64,000 nucleotides of DNA from Isoetes taiwanensis (GCA_021234155.1 JAJEKV010000084.1:2436545-2500544); one strand, 5' to 3'. Numbered from the stretch's first letter, positions 43,138 through 55,760 are shown. A program made the numbers and translations. Notes: a model not told the origin generated them from the letters alone.

Positions 43138-45858
43138 TTATGAAGATGTCCTAAGGGACATGATAAGTTGGACACCATGTTGGGGTTGAAGGCTCAGGTT
43201 AAGGAAAGGGGAGTGTCTATAGTTAGGGGAGATATGCCATTTGAATCTGAGGAGAAAGGAAGCAAGGAAGATCTTGGCTTCATGGATGGCAAAAGCTTGG
43301 CCGACACAGACGCGGGGACCCATGAGGAAAGGAATGTAGCCCCCAAGAGGGGATTTACAGGCCTTAGAGACACCAAGAGCAAATCGAGAGGGGTTAAAGG
43401 ATAGGGCATCAGGCCCCCAAGTATCGGTATCTCGATGAACTTGCAAAACATTGACCCCTAGGCAGAGTCCTTTGGGGATGAACATGTTCCCAAGTCTCAG
43501 GTCTTTGGTGGCCTGCCTAGCAGTGTGGACTGCAGGTGAATAAAGTCGAAGGGATTCGTTGATGATCATACTCACCTGCACAAGGTCCCAAATGCACACT
43601 TTAAGTAAGCAATTTTATTCTAGTGGCAGACATTTGGGTGTTAAAATGAAGAATCCCAAATGCACACTTTAAGCTAGAAGTTTTATTCTAGTGGCAGACA
43701 TGGGGGTGTTAAAATGAAGAATCCCCAAATGAACACTTTAAGTTAGAAAAAATTTTCTAGTGGCAGGCATTGGGGTGTTAAAATGAAGAAAAAAATGAGA
43801 AAATGTGTGCAATGTGGGGGGGCACTAGGGTCGAAAACAGCATTAGATTCCTGCCTCTCTCGAGGATGATTCTAGTTCTAGATTGCATACTTGTAGCACT
43901 TGGATCTAGAAATTCAAACAATCTAAAACAAAAGGCTATAAACTAGGCATAGTATACCTAAAACAAACAGGGACTAGAACCTATAAACTAGGCAATGTAG
44001 GCATAGTTCTAAGTCTTGAAGAAACTTTACTTACAATCCAGATATTCAAACAGTCCAGTCCAGACCAGGTAGTCAGAAACAGACACAACTGAAGGCTATA
44101 AACTAGGCCTAGTATACCTGTTGCAGAGATGAATTCAAGAAATTTTGCTTCGATTCAAGGAATTCAAGCACTTGGGTTTTGATCTACTTACAATTTTGAG
44201 CCTGCTGAGAGCTTCTGGATCCGAGAAATCTCTTCCTTGCATTACAGATTCGACCTCTTCGAATGCCCTGTTCTGCCAATCCAAGTGTATTCCCAGCAGC
44301 ATCATAGTCCAGGTTATTACCTGCCCAATCGTCTCATGCCCTGCAAATACTAAAGTTTTGCATTCATCCGCTGCCTCTTTATTGCTCATCTGATCCTTTC
44401 CGGCAGTTTGCAGCATCGTTGCCAAAATTTCATCCCTGATTTTGCCCTTTCCTACATTTTCCCTGCACTCCTCCACTATTTCTTTCAAGCATTTGTCTAT
44501 CTGTTTCACAATCTGGGTCTTTCTGGTCGGCACAAAACTGTAATTCATTCATTCATTCATTAATCTGTTAGATTGATTTGCAATTTGATTAATTTCATTC
44601 AACCTCTGATTGCGTACCTGGGTATGAATCTCTGATACATTGGCGCGCCAGCAGCATTCTTCAGTAGCTCCCTCTGCAGCTCCAAAAATTGCCTCCCCTT
44701 TTCGTATCCTTCTTCTCCGAACAGACATTTCAATATCACATCTGCAGTTGCTTCCACCAATCCATTATGCACTTCAATCTCTGCCGAATCCAACCCTTTG
44801 ATTCGATCTTCCCATTTCTGTCTCAGATTATTCGCGCAGGATTCTGCCACATCCAACAGCCCCTGAAAATTTCGCCCAAATCAATCATACTCAGCAATCC
44901 ATTTCCAATCCAATCCATAACAGAAATATTTAGTGGAGAATCGGCCAGAATCGCAAACATTGAAGCAAGAAATTAATAATGCAACTGCTGTAGGAGGAAG
45001 AATTTATTCTGTCAGAGCACGCTTTTTTGCAATGGTTGAATTTTGCAGCAGGCCAGCGTCAGGGATTTGAATGATCCAGCTTTGGCATAATTAATGGGGT
45101 CACTGTTACATGTTTCAACCCCCTTTGCGCCTTTGCACCCCCAATTTCAAGCCTCCTTTTCGTGTCAGAGATTTAATTTCTTCCCTTGCTCGTGCACCAC
45201 TCTGCCAAATGCAGCCTACCCACCGGACCATAGAAACAGAAATTTAATCTGCAAAATCTGGTTTTCCAGATCCAATTTACCTTGATCTTCTCCTGATGAA
45301 ATGACCCATTTACAATTCTTCGCCGAATCACCCATTCTTCGCCGGAACTTAGCAGCAGCCCCTTTCCGAATAAAAACTCCATCGCTTTTGTTACCTGCTC
45401 TGGCTTGTGATAAAACCCAAATTTTGTGGATAAAATCTCTGTCACCAGACTCGGTTCCGTGATATAAATCATCGGATCTTTTCCCCACCAATATAACAGC
45501 GGCTCTCCTGAAGAATTCAATTTTAGCTCTGCAGCATTCATGCCTGTAAATTACATCAAATTCACCATTTTTTACCATAAATTTTCGCATTCTTGTGATG
45601 GAATGGGAAGATCCGAGGGATGAAATCGTGTGATATTGTGGCCATATCTTTGGAAGCTGCCTCTTTTTCCATTTCTTTGATCTCTCTGTAATGCCCATCT
45701 AGGATTTTATAAGGAGGGCCATAAATCCCCTGTTTTGCCATCATTTTTATGACGGAATTCCTCCTCCACCATGAATCTGTAAGAAAACCGAACAAGGTTT
45801 TTGCCACGAATAGCAAAAGTGTTCCAAGAAGGAGCAGAGGCAGAAATTGGTGATCCAT
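43138..45858 (-). CDS. Cytochrome P450, CYP72 clan (five exons, about 512 aa, apparently intact)
   Basis: Exons, read right to left: 45858-45576, 45507-45281, 44862-44618, 44537-44192, 43575-43138. All introns are GT...AG and phases match; the sum is 512 codons plus stop, normal for the family. The start ATG is followed by a membrane anchor (about residues 5-27, FLPLLLLGTLLLFVAKTLF), then the clan-typical KQGIYGPPYKILDGHYREI. Further landmarks: HDFIPRIFPF, YWWGKDPMIYITEP, the I-helix oxygen-binding AGHETIG, the K-helix ESLR (NESLRLYSP), FNPSRF in the PERF position, and the haem loop FLMGPRVCVG, which fits FxxGxRxCxG with its axial Cys. Expected to be an ER monooxygenase. Clan members act on hormones, terpenoids and fatty acids; the substrate here cannot be read. 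A 32-nt first intron is an alternative but too short for plants; the 68-nt choice restores the conserved YG-PLLYWWG. No clear TATA box. Confidence 0.92.
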
Positions 45859-46079
45859 TTTTGTCCTTTTTTGGGCTCTTTTTTGAATTGGGGCTCCAAA
45901 TTTTGGGCAGCAGGGCAGAAAAAGGCAGGAATTTGCACTTTTGCAGCCGTGTGGAATTGAATTTGGATAAAAGCGGCTTCCTGCAGCACGAGAAAAAAAG
46001 CTCTGTGAGACAAGAACCGCCGGCCTGTGTTTATGGGCCGAGTTGAATAGTCTGATTTTTGGACGGCTTACCTAACCCC

Positions 46080-46909
46080 CATTTTTTCAATTTGATAACC
46101 ACCGGTTTGATGTGGCGGGCTTTTTTTGCTCTTTTTTTTTTTTTTTTGGACTCAAAAAGTAAGGTCTTAGTTTTTAAAACAAACAACTCTTAACACAAAC
46201 TAAATAGGGCATTCATTTCTACCATGCTAGAGCTTGTACCCCAAACCCTTCTTTCATGGCCACACCACATGGCAAATGCAATGCAACCACATAACTGCAT
46301 TTGCCATGTGCTGAACCCGCGCCCTGCAAATTCCTGAATGCGCAGTTCGGCGTTCGGCGCTCTGACATTACGGTCGAATTTTGTTGGCTCAAATGCAGGA
46401 CCACTGCATAGTTTAAACAACCTGCTTCAAATGCCATCCATTGTCAATCATACACATCAATCTCTAATTCAAAACTCTCCACAGTATGCACGCTATGGAT
46501 ATTGACACAAGATTTGCTTTCTTTCATGCTCACTAATTTCCTGAAGTGCATTAAAAGACCAATTATAAGCAATCGTGGCACAAATTCTAAGATTTGGACT
46601 AGAAATTTTTCAACGTAAACTTACAAACTATAGATTTCACATGAATTATTATTTTCTCTACCAAAATTTTGCTTAGATTATTGGCAGCGTGAAATGCGAC
46701 CGTGCCTTCCACCCACACCCTATTGAAAATTCCATGGTAGTGACATCACTACCACCAAACCTCTCAGCACCTTCACTTACTGCATCAGTTCATATCCTTA
46801 CAAAGAGACGATGGGTCCTTGCAGGTGTCATCTCGATTTAAGTATGGTATGAAAGTGGTGACCTATTATTTTGGTCTAACTCTCAAGCAAACTAATTACT
46901 CTCCCGTTA
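46080..46909. other. No gene; poly(T) run and AT-rich sequence
   Basis: A run of about 20 T at 46129-46148 stands between the P450 gene and the next LINE remnant. It could be the reversed A-tail of a small retroposed copy, but no element body is recognised. Confidence 0.4.
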
Positions 46910-47300
46910 GGATGTGTGTGCATGGAAGAAGGTAGCAAAGAATCATTTTCATGGTGGAGGTTGGTGTCATGGAAAAACTGGCATGGGGTTGTCACCAGAT
47001 ATTCTCAAAGGCAAGTATTTTCTCAGATCCATATATTGCCTCCTCTTAGCTCCACAACCTCTCCCACTGCCAAATGGGTGGCACTTGCAGATTCCACAAT
47101 TGGGTTCATAAATGGCTTTGGCTTTGGGATACGTTGCTCCAACCAAGACTTTTTGTGCTTTGGTGGCAGAATAGCCATAGGTGTCTACGTGTTAATGCCG
47201 TGAGACATCAACCCATGTCTGCAATATGCCCGCTCTCTTCGTCAGACATTGAGACTTGAGTTTTGCCCAGAAATTCATCCAATATGGTCTTGTCTATAAG
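46910..47300 (+). mobile_element. LINE 3' fragment (zf-RVT)
   Basis: Plus-strand frames contain WLWLWDTLLQPRLFVLWWQNSHRCLRVNAVRHQ and, after frame changes, SAICPLSSSDIET and FAQKFIQYGLV. This matches the LINE at 36.6-37.0 kb (VWDKLLHPKVVVLWWQVIHRCLRVNR...CPLC). It is a short, decayed copy of the same clade in the opposite orientation. Confidence 0.75.
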
Positions 47301-47499
47301 GTTTATAATCATCATTCAATCAAATTAGAATTATGTCCTAATTTTGGGACAAATTTTATATTGCATTCACAAATTTTGAATTCACATATCTTATTTCGAA
47401 ATTACAAGAGTACATATCATACTACTTATGGAGTGGACAACAATTCATAATAATATAATATGATCTCATATTAATGTATAAAGAGATTTTACATAGCAA

Positions 47500-48260
47500 G
47501 TCACTTGCCCTTTGGCACCTCCAAGGATATCATAGCCTTCTTTCTTACATCTTGAAGTATTGTAACTCTCTCATGTCTGCCTGAAATAGTTTTTGGAGTC
47601 CTCGAGTATAATACACTTTTAATATCTAGCCAAATATCGGGATCACTGGGATTTCTCCTCCGCTTCTTTGTCAAACAATCTAAATATTTTTCTTTATCCA
47701 AGACATTAATCAACTAATGCACTGGACACCACCATTCCATATGCATCTTATTGAGGTTAATATTATAATCTTCTCTGCAAACATCAGAGATGGTATATCC
47801 CAACCACATTGAATTGGTCTTTAAATCTGCTTGTTTTACTAACACAAATTAGTGGCAATCCAAGTCAGTAGAAGGTTCATAATATTCCATGCCTGAATAA
47901 TTTTGAAATATCTTTCTTACGACTAACATAGTATTTGTCAGAAGGAGGAGGGGCATGTGCCTTATGAATGCTATTAATAGTGCCATCATCTTCCTCAGTG
48001 CCTGCTAAGGTCCTTCACCTAGTTTTAGGCAACCACTCTTCTTTCAATTCTTTTGAGGATGTGTCTACCTCAGCTAACAAGTTAATCACCTTCTTCCAGT
48101 AAGCTACCCATGCATGATTAGTGTGATGCGGATTGGTTTGCCAAAGCTTGAGATAGTCATTGATGCCATCCTGAGTCAATCCCAATTGTGTCACTTCATT
48201 ATTAGGTTTTAGAGCTTTTGGTTGATCTGGAGGTATCATGGGGTTGCCATTCAAATCTCT
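47500..48260 (-). other. Unrecognised minus-strand coding remnant
   Basis: Two main pieces: 48254-48015 (NGNPMIPPDQPKALKPNNEVTQLGLTQDGINDYLKLWQTNP...WLPKTR) and 47713-47501 (KYLDCLTKKRRRNPSDPDIWLDIKSVLYSRTPK), with KAHAPPPSDKYYVSRKKD between them in another frame. Composition is protein-like and the order is consistent, so it is probably one decayed gene or element protein, but I know no matching family. From 48260 to 49310 nothing else is recognised apart from T-rich, GGTTTTTT-repeating sequence (48960-49200). Confidence 0.35.
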
Positions 48261-49314
48261 ACGCCATAATTCTGATCCAAGCTATGGCCTCCAATTCTCC
48301 TTTGAAGGTCTCATCTTCCATTACATTATTGAAATTCCATTTCTCACCCAGAAAGTGAATTGAAGAGATCTAAAATGACCTTCAAGATCCAATACATAAC
48401 CATCCACATAACTCTTCCAATCAGGCTTCTATGAGATATCCTATAGGAGATGGAGTAGTTCATTCGTGCAATATTTCCATTAACCTAGGAAAGTTGGTCA
48501 TTGTCAGGTATGTCTGGGCATTAGGAACCCCAAATTAACTCTTTAAAAAATACTCGCAGTTGTTAAGTAGGATAGGAAAGAAAACACCTATTCTTATTTT
48601 GGTCAGCACAATTATCAAGTTGCAAGAGTAACTTTTTGGGCAAATCTCGAGGTTTATCACATGAGGTTAAAGCTCTGACGTGTTCATTAGATCCATGCCT
48701 ATTCTACACTTTGCATTGCTAAATTTTTCAAATTATTAGAGTTTCCAACCAACAATGCACTATGTGGTGCCTAGCTAGTTATAGGGTCCTGGAGGTGACC
48801 ATTATAATCACTCTCATAGTTTCTCAAACATCTCATGACAACCCCAATATAAAAATCTGGACTATCACTCCACAACTCTAAACTGAAATGGCCATAGTAG
48901 GATGGAGACTACCACAACAACCCCAACATTTGGTCCACGGCTGAAAACAATAGTAAAAACAAAATCCGATGGGTTTTTTCGAAGATTTGAAAAAAACCTA
49001 CACGTAGTTATACAGAGGTATGGTTTTTCAGGAATATGATGTAGTTTTTCTTAGGGTCGTAGTTTTCTTTTTTAAGAATGTGTGGTTTCTTAAGGAGATG
49101 TAATTTCTTTTTTAAGGATGTGTTGTTTTCTCAGGCGGTATGGTTTTTTGAAGGGATGTTTTTTTTTAAGGTAGTGTTTTTTTGAGGTGTGGTTTTTTTA
49201 TGGTTTTCTAAGAATCCATGTATGACCAAGTTGTCCACATGCCATTATTGCCACAAAATGGCGGCATAAAAGAGATGTATCCATGCTTGACGCACTCACT
49301 ATTTTACTTCATAC

Positions 49315-49315
49315 A

Positions 49316-49347
<32 letters not shown>
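49315..49347 (+). repeat. (GT)n(GA)n microsatellite
   Basis: About nine GT followed by about eight GA dinucleotides, some 120 bp before the satellite array. Confidence 0.95.
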
Positions 49348-49468
49348 CTTGCAGAGCATGAAACTTGAAGACATCCATCACTTGGCAACTTGTAGAAGAC
49401 ACATTGATACGAAGAACCAAAGAAAGACATTGATTTGGCATCATATAGGCATTTCTTGAAGGACTCAA

Positions 49469-52400
49469 ACATGCCACACCCACTCTAACATGCCACGTGG
49501 GCTCCAACATGCCAAGGTGGCTCAAACATGCCATGTGGGCTCCAACATGCCACCTAGGCTCCAACATGCCAAGGTGGATCAAACATGCCACGTGGGATCC
49601 AACATGCCACCTAGACTCCAACATGCCAAGGTGGCTCCAACATGCCACCTAGGCTTTAACATGTCAAAGTGGCTCAAACATGTCACCAAGGCTCAAACAT
49701 GCCAAGGTAGTTCAAACATGCCACGCGGGTTCCAACATGCCACCTAGGCTCCAACAAGCCAAGGTGGCTTACAACGTGCCAGCGAGGCTCCAACATGCCA
49801 AAGGTGGCTCAAATGTGCCACCTAGGCTACAACATGCCACATAGGCTCAAACATGCCAAGGTGGTTCAAACATGCCAAGGTGGCTCAAACATGCCACGTG
49901 GGCTCCAACATGGTACCTTGGGTCCAACATGCCAAGGTTGGCTCAAACATGCCACCTAGGCTCCAACATGCCAAAGTGGCTCAAAAATGCCACGTGGGCT
50001 CAAACATGCCACCTAGGCTCCAACATGCCAAGGTATCTCAAACATGTCATCTATGCTCCAACATGCCACCTAGACTCAAACATGCCAAGGTGGCTCAAAC
50101 ATGCCATGTGTGCTCCAACATGCCACCTAGGCTCCAACATGCCAAGGTGGCTCAAACATGCCATGCAGGCTCCAACATGCCACCTAGGCTCAAAGTGCAA
50201 CATGCCACCTAGACTCAAACATGCCAAGGTGGCTCAAACATGCCACGTGGACTCTAACACACCACCTAGGCTCCAAAATGCCAAGGTGGCTCAAACATGC
50301 CACATGGGCTCCAACACACCATGACATGCCACCTAGGCTCCAACATGCCAAGGTGGCTCCTAGGCTCCAACACACCAAGGTGGCTCAAACATGCCACCTA
50401 GGCTCCAACATGCCACCCAGGCTCAAATATGCCACGTGAAGGTGGCTCAAACATGCCACGTGGGCTCCAACATGCCACCTTGGGTCCAACATGCCATGGT
50501 TGGCTCAAACATGCCACCTAGGCTTCAACATGCCAAAGTGGCTCAAAAATGCCACGTGGGCTCCAACATGCCACCTAGGCTCCAACATGCCAAGGTATCT
50601 CAAACATGCCATCTATGCTCCAACATGCCAAGGTGTCTCAAACATGCCATCTATGCTCCAACATGCCACCTAGACTCAAACATGCCAAGGTGGCTCAAGC
50701 ATGCCATGTGTGCTCCAACATGCCCCCTAGGCTCCAACATGCCACCTAGGCTCGAAGACCAACATGCCACCTAGGCTCAAACATGCCAAGGTGGCTCAAA
50801 CATGCCACGTGGGCTCCAACACGCCACCTAGGCTCCAACATGCCAAGGTGGCTCAAACATGCCACCTAGGCTTAAACATGCCAAGGTGGCTCAAACATGC
50901 CAAGGTGGCTCAAACGTGCCACGTGGGCTCCAAGGCCACCTAGGCTCCAACATGCCAAGGTGGCTCAAACATGGCATGTGGGCTCCAACATGCCAAGGTG
51001 GCTCAAACATGCCACCTAGGCTCCAATATGCCACCTAGGCTCAAACATGCGAAGGTGGCTCAAACATGCCACGTGTGCTCCAACATGCCACATAGGCTCC
51101 AACATGCCAAGGTGGCTCAAACATGCCAAGGTGCTCAAACATGCCCCTAGGCTCCAACATGCCACCTAAGCTCAAACATGCCAAGGTGGCTCAAACATGC
51201 CACCTAGGCTCCAACATACCACCGAGGCTCCAACATGCCAAGGTGGCTCCAACGTGCCACCTAGGCTCAAACATGCCAAGGTAGCTCAAACATGCCACGT
51301 GGGCTCCAATATGCCACCTTGGCTCCAACATGCCAAGGTTGGCTCAAACATGCCACCTAGGCTCCAACATGCCACCTAGGCTCGAACATGCCAAGGTGGC
51401 TCAAACATGCCACGTGGGCTCCAACATGCCACCTAGTCTCAAACATGCCACCTCGGCTCCAACATGCCAAGGGGGCTCAAACATGCCAAGGTGCTCAAAC
51501 ATGCCATCTAGGCTCCAACATGCCACCTAGGCTCAAACATGCCAAGGTGGCTCAAACATGCCATGCAGGCTCCAACATGCCACCTAGGCTCCAAGATGCC
51601 AAGGTGGCTCAAACATGCCACCTAGGTTGCAACATGCCACATGGACTCCAACATGCCACCTAAGCTCCAACATGCCAAGGTGTCTCAAACATGCCATCTA
51701 GGCTCTAACATGCCACTTAGGCTCAAACATGCCACCTAGGCTCCAACATACCAAGGTGGCCCAAACATGGCACCTAGGCTCCAACATGCCACCCAGGCTC
51801 AAACATGCCAAGGTGGCTCGAACATGCCACCTAAGCTCAAACATGCCAAGGTGGCTCAAACATGCTACGTGGTTTCTAACATGCCACCTTGGCTCCAACA
51901 TGCCAAGGTTGTCTCAAACATGCCACCTAGACTCCAACATGCCACCTAGGCTCCAACATGCCAAGGTGGCTCAAAGATGCCACCTACGCTCCAACGTCCC
52001 ACCTAGGCTAAAACATGTCAAGGTGGCTCAAACATGCCAAGGTGGCTCCAACATGCCACGTAGGCTCCAACATGCCAAGGTGGCTCAAACATGCCAAGGT
52101 GCTCAAACATGCCGCCTAGGCTCCAACATGCCACCTAAGCTCAAACATGCCAAGGTGGCTCAAACATGCCACGTGCTTTCCAACATGCCACCTAGGCTCC
52201 AACGTGCCAAGGTGGCTCAAACATTCCACCTAGGTTCCAACATACCACCGAGGCTCCAACATGCCAAGGTGGCTTCAACATGCCACCTAGGCTCAAACAT
52301 GCCACATGGGCTCCAATATGCCACCTTGGCTCCAACATGCCAAGGTTGACTCAAACATGCCACCTAGGCTCAAACATGCCAAGGTGGCTCAAAAATGCCA

Positions 52401-53575
52401 TGTGGGCTCCAACATGCCAAGGTGGCTCCAACATGCCACCTAGGCTGAAACATGCTAAGGTGGCTCAAACATGCCACGCGGGCTCTAACATGCCACCTAG
52501 GCTCCAACATGCCAAGGTGGCTCAAACATGCCACGTGGGCCCCAACATGCCACCTAGCTCCAACATGCCAAGGTGTCTCAAACACGCCGTCTAGGCTCCA
52601 ACATGCCACCTAGGCTCAAACATGCCAAGGTGGCTAAAACATGCCACCTAGGCTCCAACATGCAAAGGTAGCTCAAACATGCCACCTAGGCTCCAACATG
52701 CCACCTAGGCTCAAACATGTCAAGGTGGCTCAAACATGCCAAGGTGCTCAAACATGCCACGAGGGCTCCAACATGCCACCTAGGCTCCAACATGCCAAGG
52801 TGGCTCAAACATGCCAAGTTGGAGCCTAGGTGGCATGTTGGAGCCACGTGGCATTCTTGAGCACCTTGGCATGTTGGAGCCTAGGTGGCATGTTTAAGCC
52901 ACCTTGGCATGTTGGAGCCTAGATGGCATGTTTGAGCCACCTTGGCATGTTGGAGCCTAGGTGGCGTGTTTGAGCCACCTTGGCACGTTGGAGCCCACGT
53001 GGCATGGTTGAGCCACCTTGGCATGTTGGAGCCTAGGTGGCATGTTTGAGCTTCCTTGGCATGTTGGAGCCTAGGTGGCATGTTTGAGCCACCTCGGCAC
53101 GTTGGAGCCTAGGTGGCATGTTTGAGCCACCTTGGCATGTTGGAGCCTAGGTGGCATGTTTGAGCCACCTTGGCATTTTGGAGCCTAGGTGGCATGTTTG
53201 AGCCACCTCAGCATGTTGGAGCCTAGGTGCATGTTGGAGCCAACGTGGCATGGTTGAGCCACCTTGACATGTTGGAGCCTAGGTGGCATGTTTGAGCCAC
53301 CTTGTCATGTTGGAGTCTAGGTGGCGTGTTTGAGCCACCTTGGCACGTTGGAGCCTAGGTGGCATGGTTGAACCACCTAGGCATGTTGGAGACGAGGTGG
53401 CATGTTTGAGCCACCTTGGCAGGCTAGAGCCTAGGTGGCGTGTTTGAGCTATATTGGCATGTTGGAGCCCACGTGGCATGGTTGAGCCACCTTGGCATGT
53501 TGCAGCCTATGTGGCATGTTTGAGCGTAGGTGGCATGTTTGAGCCACCTTGGCATGTTGGAGCCTAGGTGCCATG
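49469..53575. repeat. 19-bp-unit satellite array with internal orientation switch
   Basis: More than 200 units of 19 bp, each CTC(A/C)AACATGCCA followed by one of three endings: AGGTGG, CCTAGG or CGTGGG. From 49469 to about 52817 the units read on the plus strand; from about 52818 to 53575 they read on the minus strand (GGAGCCTAGGTGGCATGTT). The switch makes a large inverted repeat with arms of about 3.35 and 0.76 kb. The endings create palindromes CCACGTGG and CCTAGG. Three units are 57 bp, so frames stay open with a 19-residue periodic peptide (MPRWLKHATWAPTCHLGSN); this is not evidence of a gene. Confidence 0.97.
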
Positions 53576-54689
53576 TCACCCAAATTTTGCCAACGTCATC
53601 TTGGCAAGATGCTCTCCTGTAAGTTTTGTGATAATATGGACAAAATCACAAACCGTACATTTATTACATAAGGTTTTTAAAGGTTTTTAAGAGTATTCGT
53701 ATAGGAATACCGTAGAAGTTTGAGCTGGAGGTCGAGTTTTGACCCCAGCTGACTTTAGGATTTTGAGTGCGTGCAAAATAATCTTAGGTTGAATGGTTTA
53801 GTTTCTTAGGTTATTTCTGGAAAGTACTGGCAATGGCGGTGGAGCAGCCGAGTGGCGATGGTAGTGGTGCAGCCATAGCTGCGTTTTGTGCTATTTGGAA
53901 CTGCCGCTGTGTCTTTTTTCTGTAGTTGCAGTTGCTCCAATGCTTCGACTGTTAAACGAACACCTATGTTTAATCGCCTTCATCCAGACATCAATTCAAT
54001 GCAAAAAAATCTAAAAGACATTTTTTAAGCTGAACAGTTGAGTTTGAAGGAGAACTCGGTTCCCGAAAGAGGAGAAAAGGTTCAAAGAGAAAGATTTAGT
54101 ATTTCTTTGATTTCTTTTCCACTTGAGCGCGACAGAATGGGGCAAAGGGCAGTTTGTTATTTTTTTCTCTCTCTGTCTTCTCTACACCTCTTAATCTGAT
54201 TCAGACCGAGATACTGCTATGTCCATAATTTGCAGTGTATTCCTTTGCGTTGATACCTCCTTTACCAGATACATTTGCTCATTTAATGTAGCCGTGTTTC
54301 TTTGGAATGTTTGATATGTGTAGAAGAGCATGGGAACTTGCTAGAGTTCAATAGGTGCTTACTCCATTGGAAATATTGGCTGGAATATCTTATTGGGCAA
54401 TACGGTTGTATCGACTTAAAGTGCTGGGACATTGACTACACTTAGAACCATGAAAATGTTTTTAGGAGGGCTACCTTGTGATGCGGGTCAAATGGAGGTT
54501 GTTTGACCCCATCTTGATTTGGCGGCAACGGATCACATCTTTGTCTCACTCCACATGGGGGAACTTCCACCCGGGCTTGGTGGGGTTGAATCAACGGTGG
54601 TGTTAAGTAGACACTTCGTGGCTCCCGATTAGATCCACAGCAAGCAAAGAGGCCGGTGTAGTGGTATCGGGCTTTAGTTGATGTCATGG
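53576..54689. other. Gene-free stretch
   Basis: Nothing recognised. Near 54630-54660 GGTGTAGTGGTATCGGGC resembles a tRNA A-box, but no B-box follows before the LTR at 54690, so no SINE or tRNA is called. Confidence 0.4.
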
Positions 54690-54990
54690 TGTGACGTTCC
54701 AGGGAAATATATGCTATAAATACGTATATTTCCGAGTCTGTCACTATACAAATCTACTTCATAGCCTTGTATACCTTAGGAAGTGGCATGGGTGCATATC
54801 TAAGTGATGTATATAACTTAGATAACCTTAGGATAAGACCCATGTTCCACATGGCCTTATCCTATTGGGCAGTCGCCACGTGGCCATATCCCATTGGAGC
54901 CACGCGTCATCCCATGTGGACCCTAACCTATATTAACCTAAACCCTAACTCTAGGCCTCTTTTCCTGGCCCTATCAACCTTCTTCGCACT
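54690..54990 (+). mobile_element. LTR 5' end, same superfamily as the 11.2 kb element
   Basis: Starts TGTGACGTTCC exactly like the LTR at 11218, followed by a hairpin (GGAAATATA against TATATTTCC) and GTCAC. Further in, ACCCTAA-CCTA-ATTAACCTA resembles 11417-11440. Its 3' end and primer site are not found, so only the first few hundred bases are supported. A fragment. Confidence 0.6.
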
Positions 54991-55460
54991 CTAAGCCGAG
55001 CAAAGGATACTTCCGATCGAAGGAAACACAAGCAAAAACCAGCGCAAAGCAACCGAAACAATCAGTAAAAATTCGATTTCATACCTGGAAAGTTGCCGGA
55101 TGCAAGTCGATGGAAAACATACAATTCCCTGAATGCAAGTCATCCCTACCACGAAGTGTTTGGAGGTAAATCGCTCTAGAAAAACACCGGCTTCGGATCT
55201 AGGGGGCTTGAGTTGAAAAAGACAAAGGTTTGGATGCTTGGCAAAGACAAAGTTTTGGATGCTTGGCAGAGGCATGCATGCATAAGCTAGGCAGGGATAA
55301 GTCTCCAACACAAAGCTAGAAGAGAGATGAATAGAGATGAATGAAACTGATAGGATAGAGAAGGAGGAGAAATCTAGCTCAGAGAGCGCCCGGCGATAGA
55401 ACAATGAAGAGAAATTTGAATAAATAGGAGGAGTGACAAAGGGGCGTCCCCATCCAAGGA
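54991..55460. other. Unassigned stretch with one long open frame
   Basis: A 167-codon open frame on the minus strand (55494-54991) has no recognisable domain and an untranslated-leader-like composition. I see no reason to call it a gene. Confidence 0.4.
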
Positions 55461-55463
55461 ATG

Positions 55464-55505
55464 TCGGTTCTATTGCGACACTATTCTTTGTCATAATAGA
55501 ACCGA
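55464..55505. repeat. 42-nt perfect-stem hairpin
   Basis: TCGGTTCTATT (55464-55474) and AATAGAACCGA (55495-55505) are exact complements, with GACA/TGTC also able to pair in the loop. It sits directly before the Copia fragment. Function unknown. Confidence 0.75.
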
Positions 55506-55514
55506 AATATTATA

Positions 55515-55760
55515 TGGATATTTTCACGGCTTTTCTTACGCCAAGTTAGAGGAGGATATTTATATGAAGCAACCCCCTGGATTTGAGCAAGCGAGAGACA
55601 AAGTTTGGAAACTGAAAAGGGCTGTTTATGGACTAAAACAGTCCCCCAGACAGTGGTATTTGTGCATGGACACATACTTAAAGGAACAAGGATTTATCAA
55701 ACTAAAAGATGACGGCAATATATATCTATTCAAAGAAGGCACTGAGTTCTGCTCTTCTAA
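55515..55760 (+). mobile_element. Ty1/Copia reverse transcriptase fossil
   Basis: The plus strand reads YAKLEEDIYMKQPPGFEQ then VWKLKRAVYGLKQSPRQWY, the conserved Copia RT stretch ('LEEEIYM-QP-GF...LKK-LYGLKQ-PR-WY'). Only about 80 residues are kept and no other part of the element is visible. A short, broken fossil. Confidence 0.9.

Noticed and set aside
45508-45575. A 32-nt first intron in the P450 gene (45544-45575)
   Set aside because: It keeps frame but is shorter than plant introns and inserts about a dozen extra residues; the 68-nt alternative restores the conserved family sequence.
49490-52829. Open frames of 100 to 206 codons with a 19-residue periodic peptide
   Set aside because: Three 19-bp units make 57 bp without a stop, so frames stay open automatically. 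All frames are equally open and no start context or domain is present.
49469-53575. CRISPR-like array
   Set aside because: Units are contiguous with no unique spacers, and the genome is a plant; it is a satellite.
54630-54690. tRNA-derived SINE or tRNA gene
   Set aside because: An A-box-like GGTGTAGTGGTATC is present, but no B-box follows and no cloverleaf can be drawn.
54991-55494. 167-codon minus-strand open frame
   Set aside because: No domain, low-complexity composition, and it overlaps LTR-like sequence; nothing supports a gene.
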